A DNA stretch of 64,000 nt from Eubacterium sp. (GTDB lineage: Bacteria; Bacillota; Clostridia; Lachnospirales; Lachnospiraceae). The notes below the pieces were generated by a model that worked only from the letters and a program-made list of their open reading frames with translations, was not told the origin of the DNA and searched no databases. This document shows positions 19,301 through 26,122 of the stretch, piece by piece (position 1 is the first letter of the stretch; every line of letters begins with the position of its first letter). The position numbers were made by a program, and so were the translations under genes. The stretch lies in the NCBI GenBank assembly GCA_022796875.1, contig JAAWJJ010000004.1, forward strand, positions 1 through 64,000, read 5' to 3'.

Positions 19301-20045
19301 GGTATTGTTCCGGCTGCAGCTTTTGCAGCAGCAAAATTAGTTCTTCCCTTTCCATGTTTTGCGGCATGGAAATTTCCGTTTCTTTTTCCAGCCGGTTCAG
19401 AATCGCCTGGTAGTTCTCCCAGCTACATTCCCGGATATAGGTTTCTGCCTGCTGCCATTCTGCCCAGATCAGCGCTTCCGACAGAAGTTCGTACTCTTTC
19501 TTTCCCAGGGACTGGAAACAGTTTTTCACAAAAGCTCTTTCCAGTTCCGGCGCCTGGACGGTAAGCCATTCTCTGATCTGCCGGGAAAAGATATGTAAAA
19601 CCTGATTGTCCCGTATGATCTTCTGAATCGCCTGATTGTCCCGCTGCCAGTCCTGATAACGGAGGTTTTCCCGCTCCGTCTGTTCCAGATATGCGACGTA
19701 CCGGTTCAAAGGCCGGTATACGTGAAAATCCGTTCTGCGAAGCTGTTCCAGATAATAATTTGTCATTCCGGCAAAACTTTTGTACACCGTATGCTGGTTC
19801 ATAAGCATCTGATTTTTCAGGATGTTGATTTGCATACGGACATTGTTTAAGAGCAGCCGGATCAGCACTTCGATCCGGCTGTCCGGCTCATTGTGCGAAT
19901 CGGGCGTTCCGTTTAAATAAATTAGCGAAATGCGCTCGTATGCATCGAAAGAGGCCGGTACATATTTATCCCACAGGCTTTGCAAAAAGCCGGTTTCGAT
20001 ATGCAGCTGTATTTTTGATTGAAACGGTTTCCATGTCTTTATCAT
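16377..20045 (-). CDS. 1222-residue repeat-rich, coiled CIS-associated protein
   Basis: No recognised family. The N-terminal 240 residues are helical and Gln/Glu/Leu-rich. They are followed by a short 'RTGQLxTGLF' repeat (about 270-290) and a Glu/Thr/Pro-rich array of 15-17 residue units ('EETPVETASGKPYAEEMPAE'; about 395-500). Two near-identical helical blocks of about 60 residues follow, sharing 'LLQKPSVQELLTYVRGME', with a weaker third copy, and then a run of 'LSDHVH/LPENMH' hexamers and a final coiled coil. There is no signal or membrane segment. It starts 1 nt after the tube gene stop, so it is in the operon. It could be a length-determining (tape-measure-like) protein, a scaffold or cargo. 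Recombination between repeats is likely. Confidence 0.6.
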   Translation of the reverse strand: MIKTWKPFQSKIQLHIETGFLQSLWDKYVPASFDAYERISLIYLNGTPDSHNEPDSRIEVLIRLLLNNVRMQINILKNQMLMNQHTVYKSFAGMTNYYLEQLRRTDFHVYRPLNRYVAYLEQTERENLRYQDWQRDNQAIQKIIRDNQVLHIFSRQIREWLTVQAPELERAFVKNCFQSLGKKEYELLSEALIWAEWQQAETYIRECSWENYQAILNRLEKETEISMPQNMEREELILLLQKLQPEQYRNFYQKVLFLRKNTTAEKNELLRTFRTGQLSTGLFRTGQLLTGLFRIGLIWKREKKEVVRQMERMELEELRVFLKEFPKAVTKARQMQEELKKTGRPEVQAERAEIRGEICRKYEARLKKIQEKYAVKMKASLQQEVFWPENTDVYSAEEAPVKTIAGELIFRKPNAKETPVETASGKPYAEEMPAETTDGKTYSEETPVETASGKPYAEEMPAETASGKLYAEETPVEAAVVKTYSEEMSVVRSRELQEIIGTTELSAIMEATELSVITEKARQLESEAEKKLQNQKQEAIRLERRILENYSEVLSVHTDEQFSERFPYERTFGFPGRIKNAETEFQNLAPEFVHQLFQWSTALLNAEKTEQKPASPAHSTDTINSELTLNTVASAHSTDTTILAPTIDTVAPSAGELKKLIKQLTIHIQEKGLLTYQETLLQKPSVQELLTYVRGMETTEYQEFIRHLSGAILMRIQSGKDVLQQNLQRQNFSQQYIHQLQKWSTALIQTGETERHPADFTKPEAAELKKLIEQLTVHIQGKGLLADRETLLQKPSVQELLTYVRGMEATEYQEFVRHLADVILMRTQSGKDVFPQQLSEVSDSAFPELREWGQALLIYSVKENGENEFSAEQQPMEKTVFSEENSSAAVPEQLQAETIRQQIEVSKERNRLQQLLDQINNRLQGTGVPLAYREQQLQDASIRKLLNRISQTDTKEYKELVYRLADQIVSLQEREQQPVRKNQQHEDAARKEPEKENIPFFQADGQSIYDTYPKFVYYIQEYEAYRQRTDKEKDTLFETTEKWLEKEINQNIFQTKNSIELSTKLTKETVELPDHMHLSDHVHLSDHVHLSDNIHLPENMHLSGNMHLPENMNLPDNMSLTENERQILQTNRYLPESERQVLKTNQRVSEKVQMQTKALQAEAAQAKEFQQQLEVRLKEVESKLKKVENQGIGRESVGNIVEKVKRQLHEELHIERLRRGLI

Positions 20046-20046
20046 T

Positions 20047-20487
20047 TTATAATCCTATTTTGTTGATCGTTTCATTCAGGCCGGTATGGGAAATCTCTAC
20101 TTTTTTAATCAGCAGGCCGCTGTCTAACGCGTCCAGCGTATCAATTTCCCATTTTGTAACGATGCCCCAGTCCGCCTCGTACGTCGCCGTAGGGATCGCT
20201 CCGCTTTCCGGCATAACCATAATGACGATTCCCATGTTCAGTTCGCTTCCCGCCGTTAACGTCGTACGCAGAAGTTCCCCGCTTGCAATCCCATACTCCA
20301 ATACCAGCTTATCCATCGTCTGGCGCGGTTTCGGCAAATAATGCACCCTGTCGTTGACTCCGCCTTCCACTACGGTTTCAAATTCCATCGTCGCGGAAAT
20401 ATTGGATACTTTTGAAAACCCGAGAGGCGTCCCGTTTAAAATCACTTTAAACTTCGTATGCTTCGCCAGATCGTTATGCATCGACAT
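20047..20487 (-). CDS. Tube initiator / inner tube protein (Pvc5/gp19-like)
   Basis: 146 residues. Typical gp19-type inner tube protein: 'KFKVILNGTPLGFSKVSNIS' near the N-terminus, 'TVVEGGVNDRVHYLPKP', and the final strand 'DSGLLIKKVEISHTGLNE'. It differs from the second tube protein at 21,128 in sequence and position, next to the hub chaperone. In Afp/PVC such a paralogue (Pvc5) forms the first ring between hub and main tube. The start codon follows 'GGGGAGGAAAGAA', a strong ribosome site. Confidence 0.87.
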   Translation of the reverse strand: MSMHNDLAKHTKFKVILNGTPLGFSKVSNISATMEFETVVEGGVNDRVHYLPKPRQTMDKLVLEYGIASGELLRTTLTAGSELNMGIVIMVMPESGAIPTATYEADWGIVTKWEIDTLDALDSGLLIKKVEISHTGLNETINKIGL

Positions 20488-20499
20488 TTCTTTCCTCCC

Positions 20500-20697
20500 C
20501 TATATCCGGAAAATATCATTCTCAGGCTCCTGATTCATCCTGCGGTTTATATTGGATATTTCCTCGCACCAGCGAATACGTTCCCTGTGGTTCAAACTCC
20601 AGATATTTTCCCGGCTCCAGTGCATATAGTAAGCGATAAACGCCGTTTCCTCATAGATTCTTTCCGCCGGATATACCTCTATGGCCCGGCTTCCATA
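20500..20697 (-). CDS. Pvc6-like small protein encoded in the -1 frame, no normal start
   Basis: This 65-codon stretch encodes a conserved CIS small-protein signature: 'YPAERIYEETAFIAYYMHW' followed by 'LNHRERIRWCEEISNINRRM', as in Pvc6/DUF6760 proteins. There is no ATG, GTG or TTG before the conserved part; the only ATG is the Met of 'YYMHW', inside it. The frame is -1 relative to the overlapping upstream gene. Their overlap carries the heptamer A-AAT-TTT in the correct phase (20,697-20,703). Six nt further is a GCCGG/CCGGC stem. The simplest reading is programmed -1 frameshifting, giving a fusion of 117 + 65 = 182 residues. Initiation at a non-standard codon such as ATA is the alternative. 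Confidence 0.65.
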   Translation of the reverse strand, partial: YGSRAIEVYPAERIYEETAFIAYYMHWSRENIWSLNHRERIRWCEEISNINRRMNQEPENDIFRI

Positions 20698-21047
20698 AAA
20701 TTTACGGGCACCTGAATCTCTTCCCCGCAGTGAGGGCAGACCGTACGGTACGTCGGGATTTCCGCCTGGTTGATTCTTTGGTAAAAATCCTGCAAATACG
20801 CCAAATCAACGGTATACAACCCCTCGACCACTTTTGTATCCACCGCCGGCATTTCTCCCAAAACGGTAATGACCCGGGAAAGCAGGATAATCGTCAGATA
20901 GCCGGGATTTTGCTGCACCCGCGGATCCCGGAGCGGAATAATCTCGTCCGCGGCGGTCGCCAGGCGCATTTTTCCCTGCTTATGCAGGTTCCCGTCCCGG
21001 TCCACATACCCTTTTGGCAACACAAAGGAAAATTCTGTTTCAAACAT
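20679..21047 (-). CDS. gp26/gp51-like baseplate hub assembly protein with zinc-ribbon end
   Basis: 122 residues from the ATG at 21,047, chosen because 'AAGGAG' lies 6 nt upstream; a longer frame to 21,077 lacks a ribosome site. The N-terminus 'FSFVLPKGYVDRDGNLHKQG' and 'MRLATAADEIIPLRD' match the hub assembly chaperone group found in CIS loci (T4 gp26/gp51-like). The C-terminus has a 'CPHCG' half-knuckle, a reduced zinc ribbon. The last codons before the stop contain the slippery heptamer A-AAT-TTT. It probably helps assemble the hub and is likely absent from the mature particle; that is known for T4 gp51 and inferred here. Confidence 0.75.
   Translation of the reverse strand: MFETEFSFVLPKGYVDRDGNLHKQGKMRLATAADEIIPLRDPRVQQNPGYLTIILLSRVITVLGEMPAVDTKVVEGLYTVDLAYLQDFYQRINQAEIPTYRTVCPHCGEEIQVPVNFMEAGP
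20697..20703 (-). promoter_or_regulatory. Candidate -1 ribosomal frameshift heptamer A-AAT-TTT
   Basis: In the zero frame the codons read GTA-AAT-TTT-ATG. The heptamer fits the X-XXY-YYZ rule (X=A, Y=T). A one-base backward slip continues into TAT-GGA-AGC and the Pvc6-like frame. The segment 'GCCGG' begins 6 nt downstream and can pair with 'CCGGC' about 14 nt later, a small stem at the usual distance. Confidence 0.6.
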
Positions 21048-21127
21048 ATGTTTCTCCTTACAAACAACAGAATCCACGCTTTACGCGTAATAAAAACCTC
21101 GCTTCACGCGTCTTCTATTGTCATGAA

Positions 21128-21553
21128 TTAAGATACTCTGGTCATACCCTCATGGGCAATTTCCATTGATTCTATCGCGATCTCAGAAGAAGTCGCATTG
21201 AAATCCGGCGCCGTATATTTGGTCGGCCAGGCATTGATTACCTGCCAGGACGCCGCTGCCGTTTCCGTTTCATCGAGAATAGTGATCGTAATCGTTTTAC
21301 GCTCCACTTCTCCTTCCACGCCCGCGATCATCCATTCATACATTACCATGGAATCCGCAACTCCCTGCTTTAACGTAATATTTCCGTATTTTTTCAGCCC
21401 CGGTATTTTCATCGGCGTCTGTACCATATCTCCCTCCCGGTATTCGATGACGTCGATCGACGCGTCAAATCCCGAAGCTTCCGAAAATCCGCCGGCCTCC
21501 AGGCCGTCTATTTCAACTTTATATCTAAACTTTCCATGTGGATAAGTAGCCAT
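21128..21553 (-). CDS. Main inner tube protein (Pvc1/gp19-like)
   Basis: 141 residues, normal for gp19/Hcp-like CIS tube proteins. Diagnostic strands are 'KFRYKVEIDGLEAGGFSEAS', 'VIEYREGDMVQTPMKIPGL' and 'TLKQGVADSMVMYEWMI', ending 'SSEIAIESMEIAHEGM'. Hexameric rings of this protein stack to make the inner tube. It lies directly after the sheath gene (20 bp), the usual sheath-tube pair. 'GAGCAGGGGGAAAATGG' at the start provides the ribosome site. Confidence 0.92.
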   Translation of the reverse strand: MATYPHGKFRYKVEIDGLEAGGFSEASGFDASIDVIEYREGDMVQTPMKIPGLKKYGNITLKQGVADSMVMYEWMIAGVEGEVERKTITITILDETETAAASWQVINAWPTKYTAPDFNATSSEIAIESMEIAHEGMTRVS

Positions 21554-21573
21554 TTTCCCCCTGCTCCTTTCTG

Positions 21574-23313
21574 TTATTCAATCGAGTCGCTGGTCTTCTG
21601 AGAAATTCTGAAGATGACAAATTCCGCAGGTTTTACCGGCGCCACGCCAATGACGCAGATCAGCCTGCCGTTATCAATATCGTCCTGACTCATCGTATTT
21701 CTTCCGACGTTGACAAAAAACGCTTCCGACGGGGCCGAGCCTGCCAACGCGCCGCCACGCCACAGGCCGGTTAAAAATACGTCGATCGTACGTTTTACGC
21801 GAACCCATAAAACTTCGTCGTTCGGCTCAAATACCGCCCAGTTCGTATTAGCTTTTATGCTCTCCTCGATAAAAATAAACAATCTGCGGACGTTTACATA
21901 TTTCCAGCTCGGATCGCTGCTAGCCGTCCTCGCGCCCCAGACCCGGATTCCCTGTCCCGGGAAAGAACGGATCAGGTTTACGCCTTTCGGGTTCAAAATA
22001 TCCTGTTCCCCTTTATTAAACTGGCAGTCCAGCCCTACGCACGCGCGGATCGTTTCATTGGCAGGCGCTTTATGTACTCCTCTGGAAGTATCGCTCCTCG
22101 CATAAATTCCGATCACCGAACCGGACGGAGGAATCGCGATATTCTTTTTATCCAGCGGGTCAAATACTTCCAGCCATGGATGGTACATCGCCGCGTAATT
22201 GCTGTCTACGATATCCCGGTGTGCCGTAATATCATCGATCTTTTTCGCGTCTTTCGGCATATCCAGTACCGCAAAGCGGCTGGCAAGGTTTTCACAGTGG
22301 GCCACTAGCATCAACTGCACGTTCGGATCCGTCACGCCCGGAACGGCCATAATCGAAACGTTATCGTTGTCCAGAAATGACTGGATGCCGGTCCGCCTGC
22401 CTGCTCCGTTATCCGTACCGATAAAATCTGCCGCGTTGACTCTGGATATGGAGCCGTTGCTTCCTTTTTTCAAATGAACGACGCAAAACGCCCGGTTCGG
22501 GTCTTCGCCCGCAATCTCGTCAAACGGCGCCGTCGCTTCTTCGGTCCGTCTGCCGATATAACTAACTTTAATCAGATCCGATTTTGCCGTCTTTTTCTCC
22601 ACATAGTTCGGAGTGGAAATATTAAAAGACAGGTTTTCGTAAAATTCCACAATATCGTCATATTTTACTTCCAGATTAAATTCGCAGGTGGAAATGACTT
22701 TTGTCGGCAGCAGATTTTTGTCTACGACGTCTTCTCCAAATTCTTTTTCAAACGTAATGATATTATCCTGACTCTTTACGACACGGTTGTATACAACAGA
22801 TGTCATATCCTGATAAACCACCACGTCCCCGGCGTGGAAACCGGCCGAACTTTTGACGGAATACTGCTTTCCGTCCGCGGTCGTCAGTTCTTCTAAAATC
22901 TGTGTCTTTGCCTTACTCGACGGTGTAATCACAACGCTCATGTTATCGCCCCACAGGCCCGGATTTTTCGCTTCCACGCGAAGCACCGGATTTCCGTCCG
23001 GCACGACGCCCACGGAACATTTCGCATCCTGCGGCGCCACGCGGGATACAAAACACCGCGCCCCGCCGTTGACAAAGAAATGTTCTACGGCATACGCCAG
23101 GAAACGATATTCCCCATATTCGTTTTCTGAAAGATAGCTTCCGTACTTCCTTTTAAAATCCGCAAAGTTGGTGACAAGCTGCGGAACCCCCTCTACAGGG
23201 CCTCTCTGCGCAAGGCCGATAAAGCCTGCCGTACTGGTCCCTACGCCCTCCATCGGTTTTCCGCCCGAATCAAATTCTTCTACATATACTCCTGGTGATA
23301 AATATTCCGCCAT
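21574..23313 (-). CDS. Contractile tail sheath protein (Pvc2-like)
   Basis: 579 residues. The N-terminus 'YLSPGVYVEEFDSGGKP' followed by 'VGTSTAGFIGLAQRGP' is the classic sheath start. The C-terminal domain shows 'NLIRSFPGQGIRVWGARTAS', 'WKYVNVRRLFIFIEESI' and 'ICVIGVAPVKPAEFVIFRI', the linker strands that weave neighbouring subunits. Only one sheath gene is seen, whereas PVC/Afp carry three. The sheath stores the energy that drives the tube outward. Single-copy sheath is common in the simpler CIS lineages. Confidence 0.95.
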   Translation of the reverse strand: MAEYLSPGVYVEEFDSGGKPMEGVGTSTAGFIGLAQRGPVEGVPQLVTNFADFKRKYGSYLSENEYGEYRFLAYAVEHFFVNGGARCFVSRVAPQDAKCSVGVVPDGNPVLRVEAKNPGLWGDNMSVVITPSSKAKTQILEELTTADGKQYSVKSSAGFHAGDVVVYQDMTSVVYNRVVKSQDNIITFEKEFGEDVVDKNLLPTKVISTCEFNLEVKYDDIVEFYENLSFNISTPNYVEKKTAKSDLIKVSYIGRRTEEATAPFDEIAGEDPNRAFCVVHLKKGSNGSISRVNAADFIGTDNGAGRRTGIQSFLDNDNVSIMAVPGVTDPNVQLMLVAHCENLASRFAVLDMPKDAKKIDDITAHRDIVDSNYAAMYHPWLEVFDPLDKKNIAIPPSGSVIGIYARSDTSRGVHKAPANETIRACVGLDCQFNKGEQDILNPKGVNLIRSFPGQGIRVWGARTASSDPSWKYVNVRRLFIFIEESIKANTNWAVFEPNDEVLWVRVKRTIDVFLTGLWRGGALAGSAPSEAFFVNVGRNTMSQDDIDNGRLICVIGVAPVKPAEFVIFRISQKTSDSIE

Positions 23314-23333
23314 ATACTTCCGACATTCTCTGC

Positions 23334-24110
23334 TTATTCTGAACGCCGGCTGCCTCCTTTCTCATTCTGATCTGTTTTTTCCTGTGATACAGACTGTTTT
23401 TGTTTTCTATTATAAAACCGTTCACTAAACAGTTTTATAAACACTTTTTGTTTCCGGTCGTCTTTCTTTTCTTTTTCCTTTCCTTTTCCCCCTCCTTTTT
23501 GTTTCTCCCTGTCCAGCATAGCCTGCAAATCTTTCTGCATCTGCCGCTCTTTCGCCTCTTTTTTCAAAATATGGCCGCTTAATTTGTCAATCCGATGATT
23601 CAAAGCCGTAAACTCCTGCAATACCGGATCTTTTTTGCGTTCCCGGATCAACTGCTGACGGAGCTGTCTGTCAGAATCCTGTTCCAGAAAACCGAACGTA
23701 TCCTGTAACGTCCGATGACGGTGTTCCCGAATCAGACGCTTCATACAATCCAGAAATTCCCGGCTTCTTTCATATTCCGAAATATCATAAAAAACCGCCT
23801 GGTTTTTGAAAGGCGTTCCGGCGGCATACAAAAACCGTTCGTCTTTCATGCTTACTTTCTTCATCTTGTCCGGCTTGAAACGCTTTTCGTCTTCCGCATG
23901 ACCCAAAGTACCCGGAGCCTCTTTTGCCTCCAGGACAAATCCTTTTTTCTCCCGCGGCCGGCCCCGCATTTTGCCAGGGCTTTTCTTACTATAACGAAGC
24001 CTGCCGTATGTGTTTTCCATTTCAAAGCGGCCGTTTTCTTTCTTATGTAAAATCGCCTGTGCTTTCTCCCACTTCGGCCTATCGTTCCATAAAAACATGA
24101 TATTCCCCAT
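23334..24110 (-). CDS. Basic, coiled unknown protein between sheath and ATPase
   Basis: 258 residues, strongly basic, with long stretches of Lys/Glu/Arg. It includes a predicted coiled coil (about 155-215) and a lysine/glycine cluster ('KQKGGGKGKEKEKKD', about 200-220). I do not recognise a family and see no membrane segment. Two nearby ATGs are possible (24,110, or 24,098 before FLWNDRP); the first is preceded by 'AGGGAGG'. The start overlaps the end of the ATPase gene by 32 bp, so the two are translationally coupled. A partner or adaptor of the ATPase, or a sheath-associated protein, are the likely options; neither is shown. Confidence 0.6.
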   Translation of the reverse strand: MGNIMFLWNDRPKWEKAQAILHKKENGRFEMENTYGRLRYSKKSPGKMRGRPREKKGFVLEAKEAPGTLGHAEDEKRFKPDKMKKVSMKDERFLYAAGTPFKNQAVFYDISEYERSREFLDCMKRLIREHRHRTLQDTFGFLEQDSDRQLRQQLIRERKKDPVLQEFTALNHRIDKLSGHILKKEAKERQMQKDLQAMLDREKQKGGGKGKEKEKKDDRKQKVFIKLFSERFYNRKQKQSVSQEKTDQNEKGGSRRSE

Positions 24111-26040
24111 AATCCTCCCTGCTCAGTTTCTTGCCGCTTTTTTCCAGTTCATGGGCAATCCCGCGCAAAACCTTTTCCATGGTCAATACCTGGCACGGAG
24201 ATTCCACCGCCAGAAAACTTCCGTAAATCAGCGCGTTTTTGATCATACTGCCCGTCAGCTGGAACTGGTTTGCCAGAAAAACATAATCCAGGTCGTCCGA
24301 TACCGGAAGCTGTTCCGGTATCATGTTCCGCCACATCATTTCCCGCAAATCCGCTTTCGGCACGGGAAAATCCACAATATCATGGATACGCCTCCGAAAC
24401 GCCTCGTCAAAATTCTGCAGGTAGTTCGTGGCCAATATACTGACGCCCTCGTATTCTTCCATTTTCTGCAGCAGAAACGCAATTTCCATATTGCTGTATT
24501 TATCATTGGATTCTTTGATTTCCGTTCTTTTACTGAACAACACGTCCGCTTCGTCAAAAAACAGGATGGACGTATTTTTTTCCGCCTCGTCAAAAATACG
24601 GTTCAGTTTCTTTTCCGTTTCTCCGATATATTTGTCCACAACCGCCGGCAGTTCTACCCGGTATAACTCCATATCCAACTCTGCCGCGACCGCCTGCGCC
24701 GCCATAGTCTTTCCGGTACCCGGCGCTCCTGCAAAAATCACAGACACGCCGTTTCCGTAAGCGGATTTCCCGGAAAATCCCCATTCTTCATAAACGCGTT
24801 TCCGGTTCCTGACCCGCCGAATCACATGAAACAGTTTTTCTTTCTGCTGCCGTGGAAGAATTAAATCCTCCATCGTATACGTTCCCTCGATCTTCTTTGC
24901 ATATTTCTCCAGAGAATGGCTTCCCGAATGTAACACGGCCCGTTTCAGGTTCCGTTCCGTAATATATGGTTTTCCCTCGCTCTGCCCGTAAGACACAGCC
25001 AGTCCTAAAATCTTATGCATTTTTCCGGGCAGAAATGTATACCGGTCTAAAAAACCGCAGCGGATTTCCTCCCGCTCCCACTGATACTCCTGTGTCAGAC
25101 GCCGAAACAATTCTTTGTCTTTATAGATTTCCTGCGGATTGATTTCAAACGGAAGATACTGCCTTTCTTCTTCCAGACTTTCTTCTCCCAGAAACGGAAA
25201 ATTCCGCCATTCTCCCAAAAGAAACAGGTTTTCTTCCTCTTTCATCCATTCCAGAAAAAGCGGCAGGCCGCTTTCCGGTTTTTCCGGCATTTCCACGGCC
25301 AACATCCCGTGATACAGCATACATTCCAAACGTATATCCCGCAGATGTTCTTCGGAACGCAGCGCTTCATACTCCAAAACCGCCAGCTCTTTGCCAAAGC
25401 CGGACGCCAGATACGCATAATTTAATTTTCTGCCGCTTCCTTTCGGACCGTGCAGATAGAACATCTTTTTCCCCGGAATTTGCCGGATACAGTTTTCCAT
25501 CCGTTGATCCTGACGAATTCGCTCTCCCAAATACGGCAAGGTGGCATCCCTCCGGCTGTACCAGCGCAGTCCCGGCGTTCCCCGTTCCGGGAGGATTCCC
25601 CGGTACAAAAAGAGAAACACCTGCGGTACAAGCTCCAGGCACGGTTCTCCGTTTCTTTCCGAAACTCCGCGGTCAAACAACAGTGGGTGCGCCTGGTAAT
25701 ACAATTCCGTACCGGGAAAATCGCTTGCCTCCTGCCAGAATAACTGCCAGCGGCGGAATGTAAACGCGCCCGGTTCTTTCCGGCTGTCATCCTCTTTTGC
25801 CGCTATCCGGCAATAACATGCCGCCGCCAGAAAAAATATCTCCTCTTTTTCGAGCCCTGCCGTCAGCGCCACGTAAAGGAACGGGAAAAATATATCCTGT
25901 TCCGCACTTTTTTCCATTCGCCGCCACAGTTCTCCAAATGCCTGGCAGGCTTCCCGCCCTTTCTCCTCCCCGCATACCGTTTTTTCGCCCCACAAAACCA
26001 GATCTTCAATAAATTCCCGGTGATCCGCATATTCCCTCAT
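24079..26040 (-). CDS. AAA+ ATPase of the CIS (Pvc15-like)
   Basis: 653 residues. The C-terminal third is a full AAA+ domain: Walker A 'GAPGTGKT' (about 440), 'YIGETEKKLNRIFDEAE', Walker B 'SILFFDEADVLFSKR' (about 493), sensor 1 'ILATNYLQNFDEAF' and 'RRRIHDIVDFP'. The N-terminal 400 residues hold a second, weaker P-loop-like segment ('YLHGPKGSGRKLN', about 195) and helical regions, as in other Pvc15 proteins. Pvc15 is needed for assembly or stability of Afp/PVC particles. The start codon lies in the last of three repeated ribosome-site/ATG cassettes (next entry). Confidence 0.9.
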   Translation of the reverse strand: MREYADHREFIEDLVLWGEKTVCGEEKGREACQAFGELWRRMEKSAEQDIFFPFLYVALTAGLEKEEIFFLAAACYCRIAAKEDDSRKEPGAFTFRRWQLFWQEASDFPGTELYYQAHPLLFDRGVSERNGEPCLELVPQVFLFLYRGILPERGTPGLRWYSRRDATLPYLGERIRQDQRMENCIRQIPGKKMFYLHGPKGSGRKLNYAYLASGFGKELAVLEYEALRSEEHLRDIRLECMLYHGMLAVEMPEKPESGLPLFLEWMKEEENLFLLGEWRNFPFLGEESLEEERQYLPFEINPQEIYKDKELFRRLTQEYQWEREEIRCGFLDRYTFLPGKMHKILGLAVSYGQSEGKPYITERNLKRAVLHSGSHSLEKYAKKIEGTYTMEDLILPRQQKEKLFHVIRRVRNRKRVYEEWGFSGKSAYGNGVSVIFAGAPGTGKTMAAQAVAAELDMELYRVELPAVVDKYIGETEKKLNRIFDEAEKNTSILFFDEADVLFSKRTEIKESNDKYSNMEIAFLLQKMEEYEGVSILATNYLQNFDEAFRRRIHDIVDFPVPKADLREMMWRNMIPEQLPVSDDLDYVFLANQFQLTGSMIKNALIYGSFLAVESPCQVLTMEKVLRGIAHELEKSGKKLSREDYGEYHVFMER

Positions 26041-26122
26041 CCGCTTCCTCCCGACATTTTCCTTGTTCCCTCATCCGCTTCCTCCCGTTATTTGCCCTGT
26101 TCTATCATCCGCTTCCTCCCGG
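26024..26122 (-). repeat. Triplicated ribosome-site plus ATG leader before the ATPase gene
   Basis: The minus strand carries the 16 nt cassette 'GGGAGGAAGCGGATGA' three times within about 90 nt. The last copy starts the ATPase. The first drives a mini-ORF of six codons (M-I-E-Q-G-K-stop), and the second a short ORF (M-R-E-Q-G-K-C...) that overlaps the ATPase start in another frame. The BTAD regulator gene ends just upstream. Each copy has the same excellent Shine-Dalgarno spacing, so ribosomes could load at three places. Confidence 0.8.

Noticed and set aside
1..26040. An ordinary prophage tail cluster or a type VI secretion system
   Set aside because: No capsid, terminase, portal, holin or lysin genes, and no TssJ/L/M proteins. 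DUF4255, LysM and Pvc15-type ATPase point to an eCIS-type locus.
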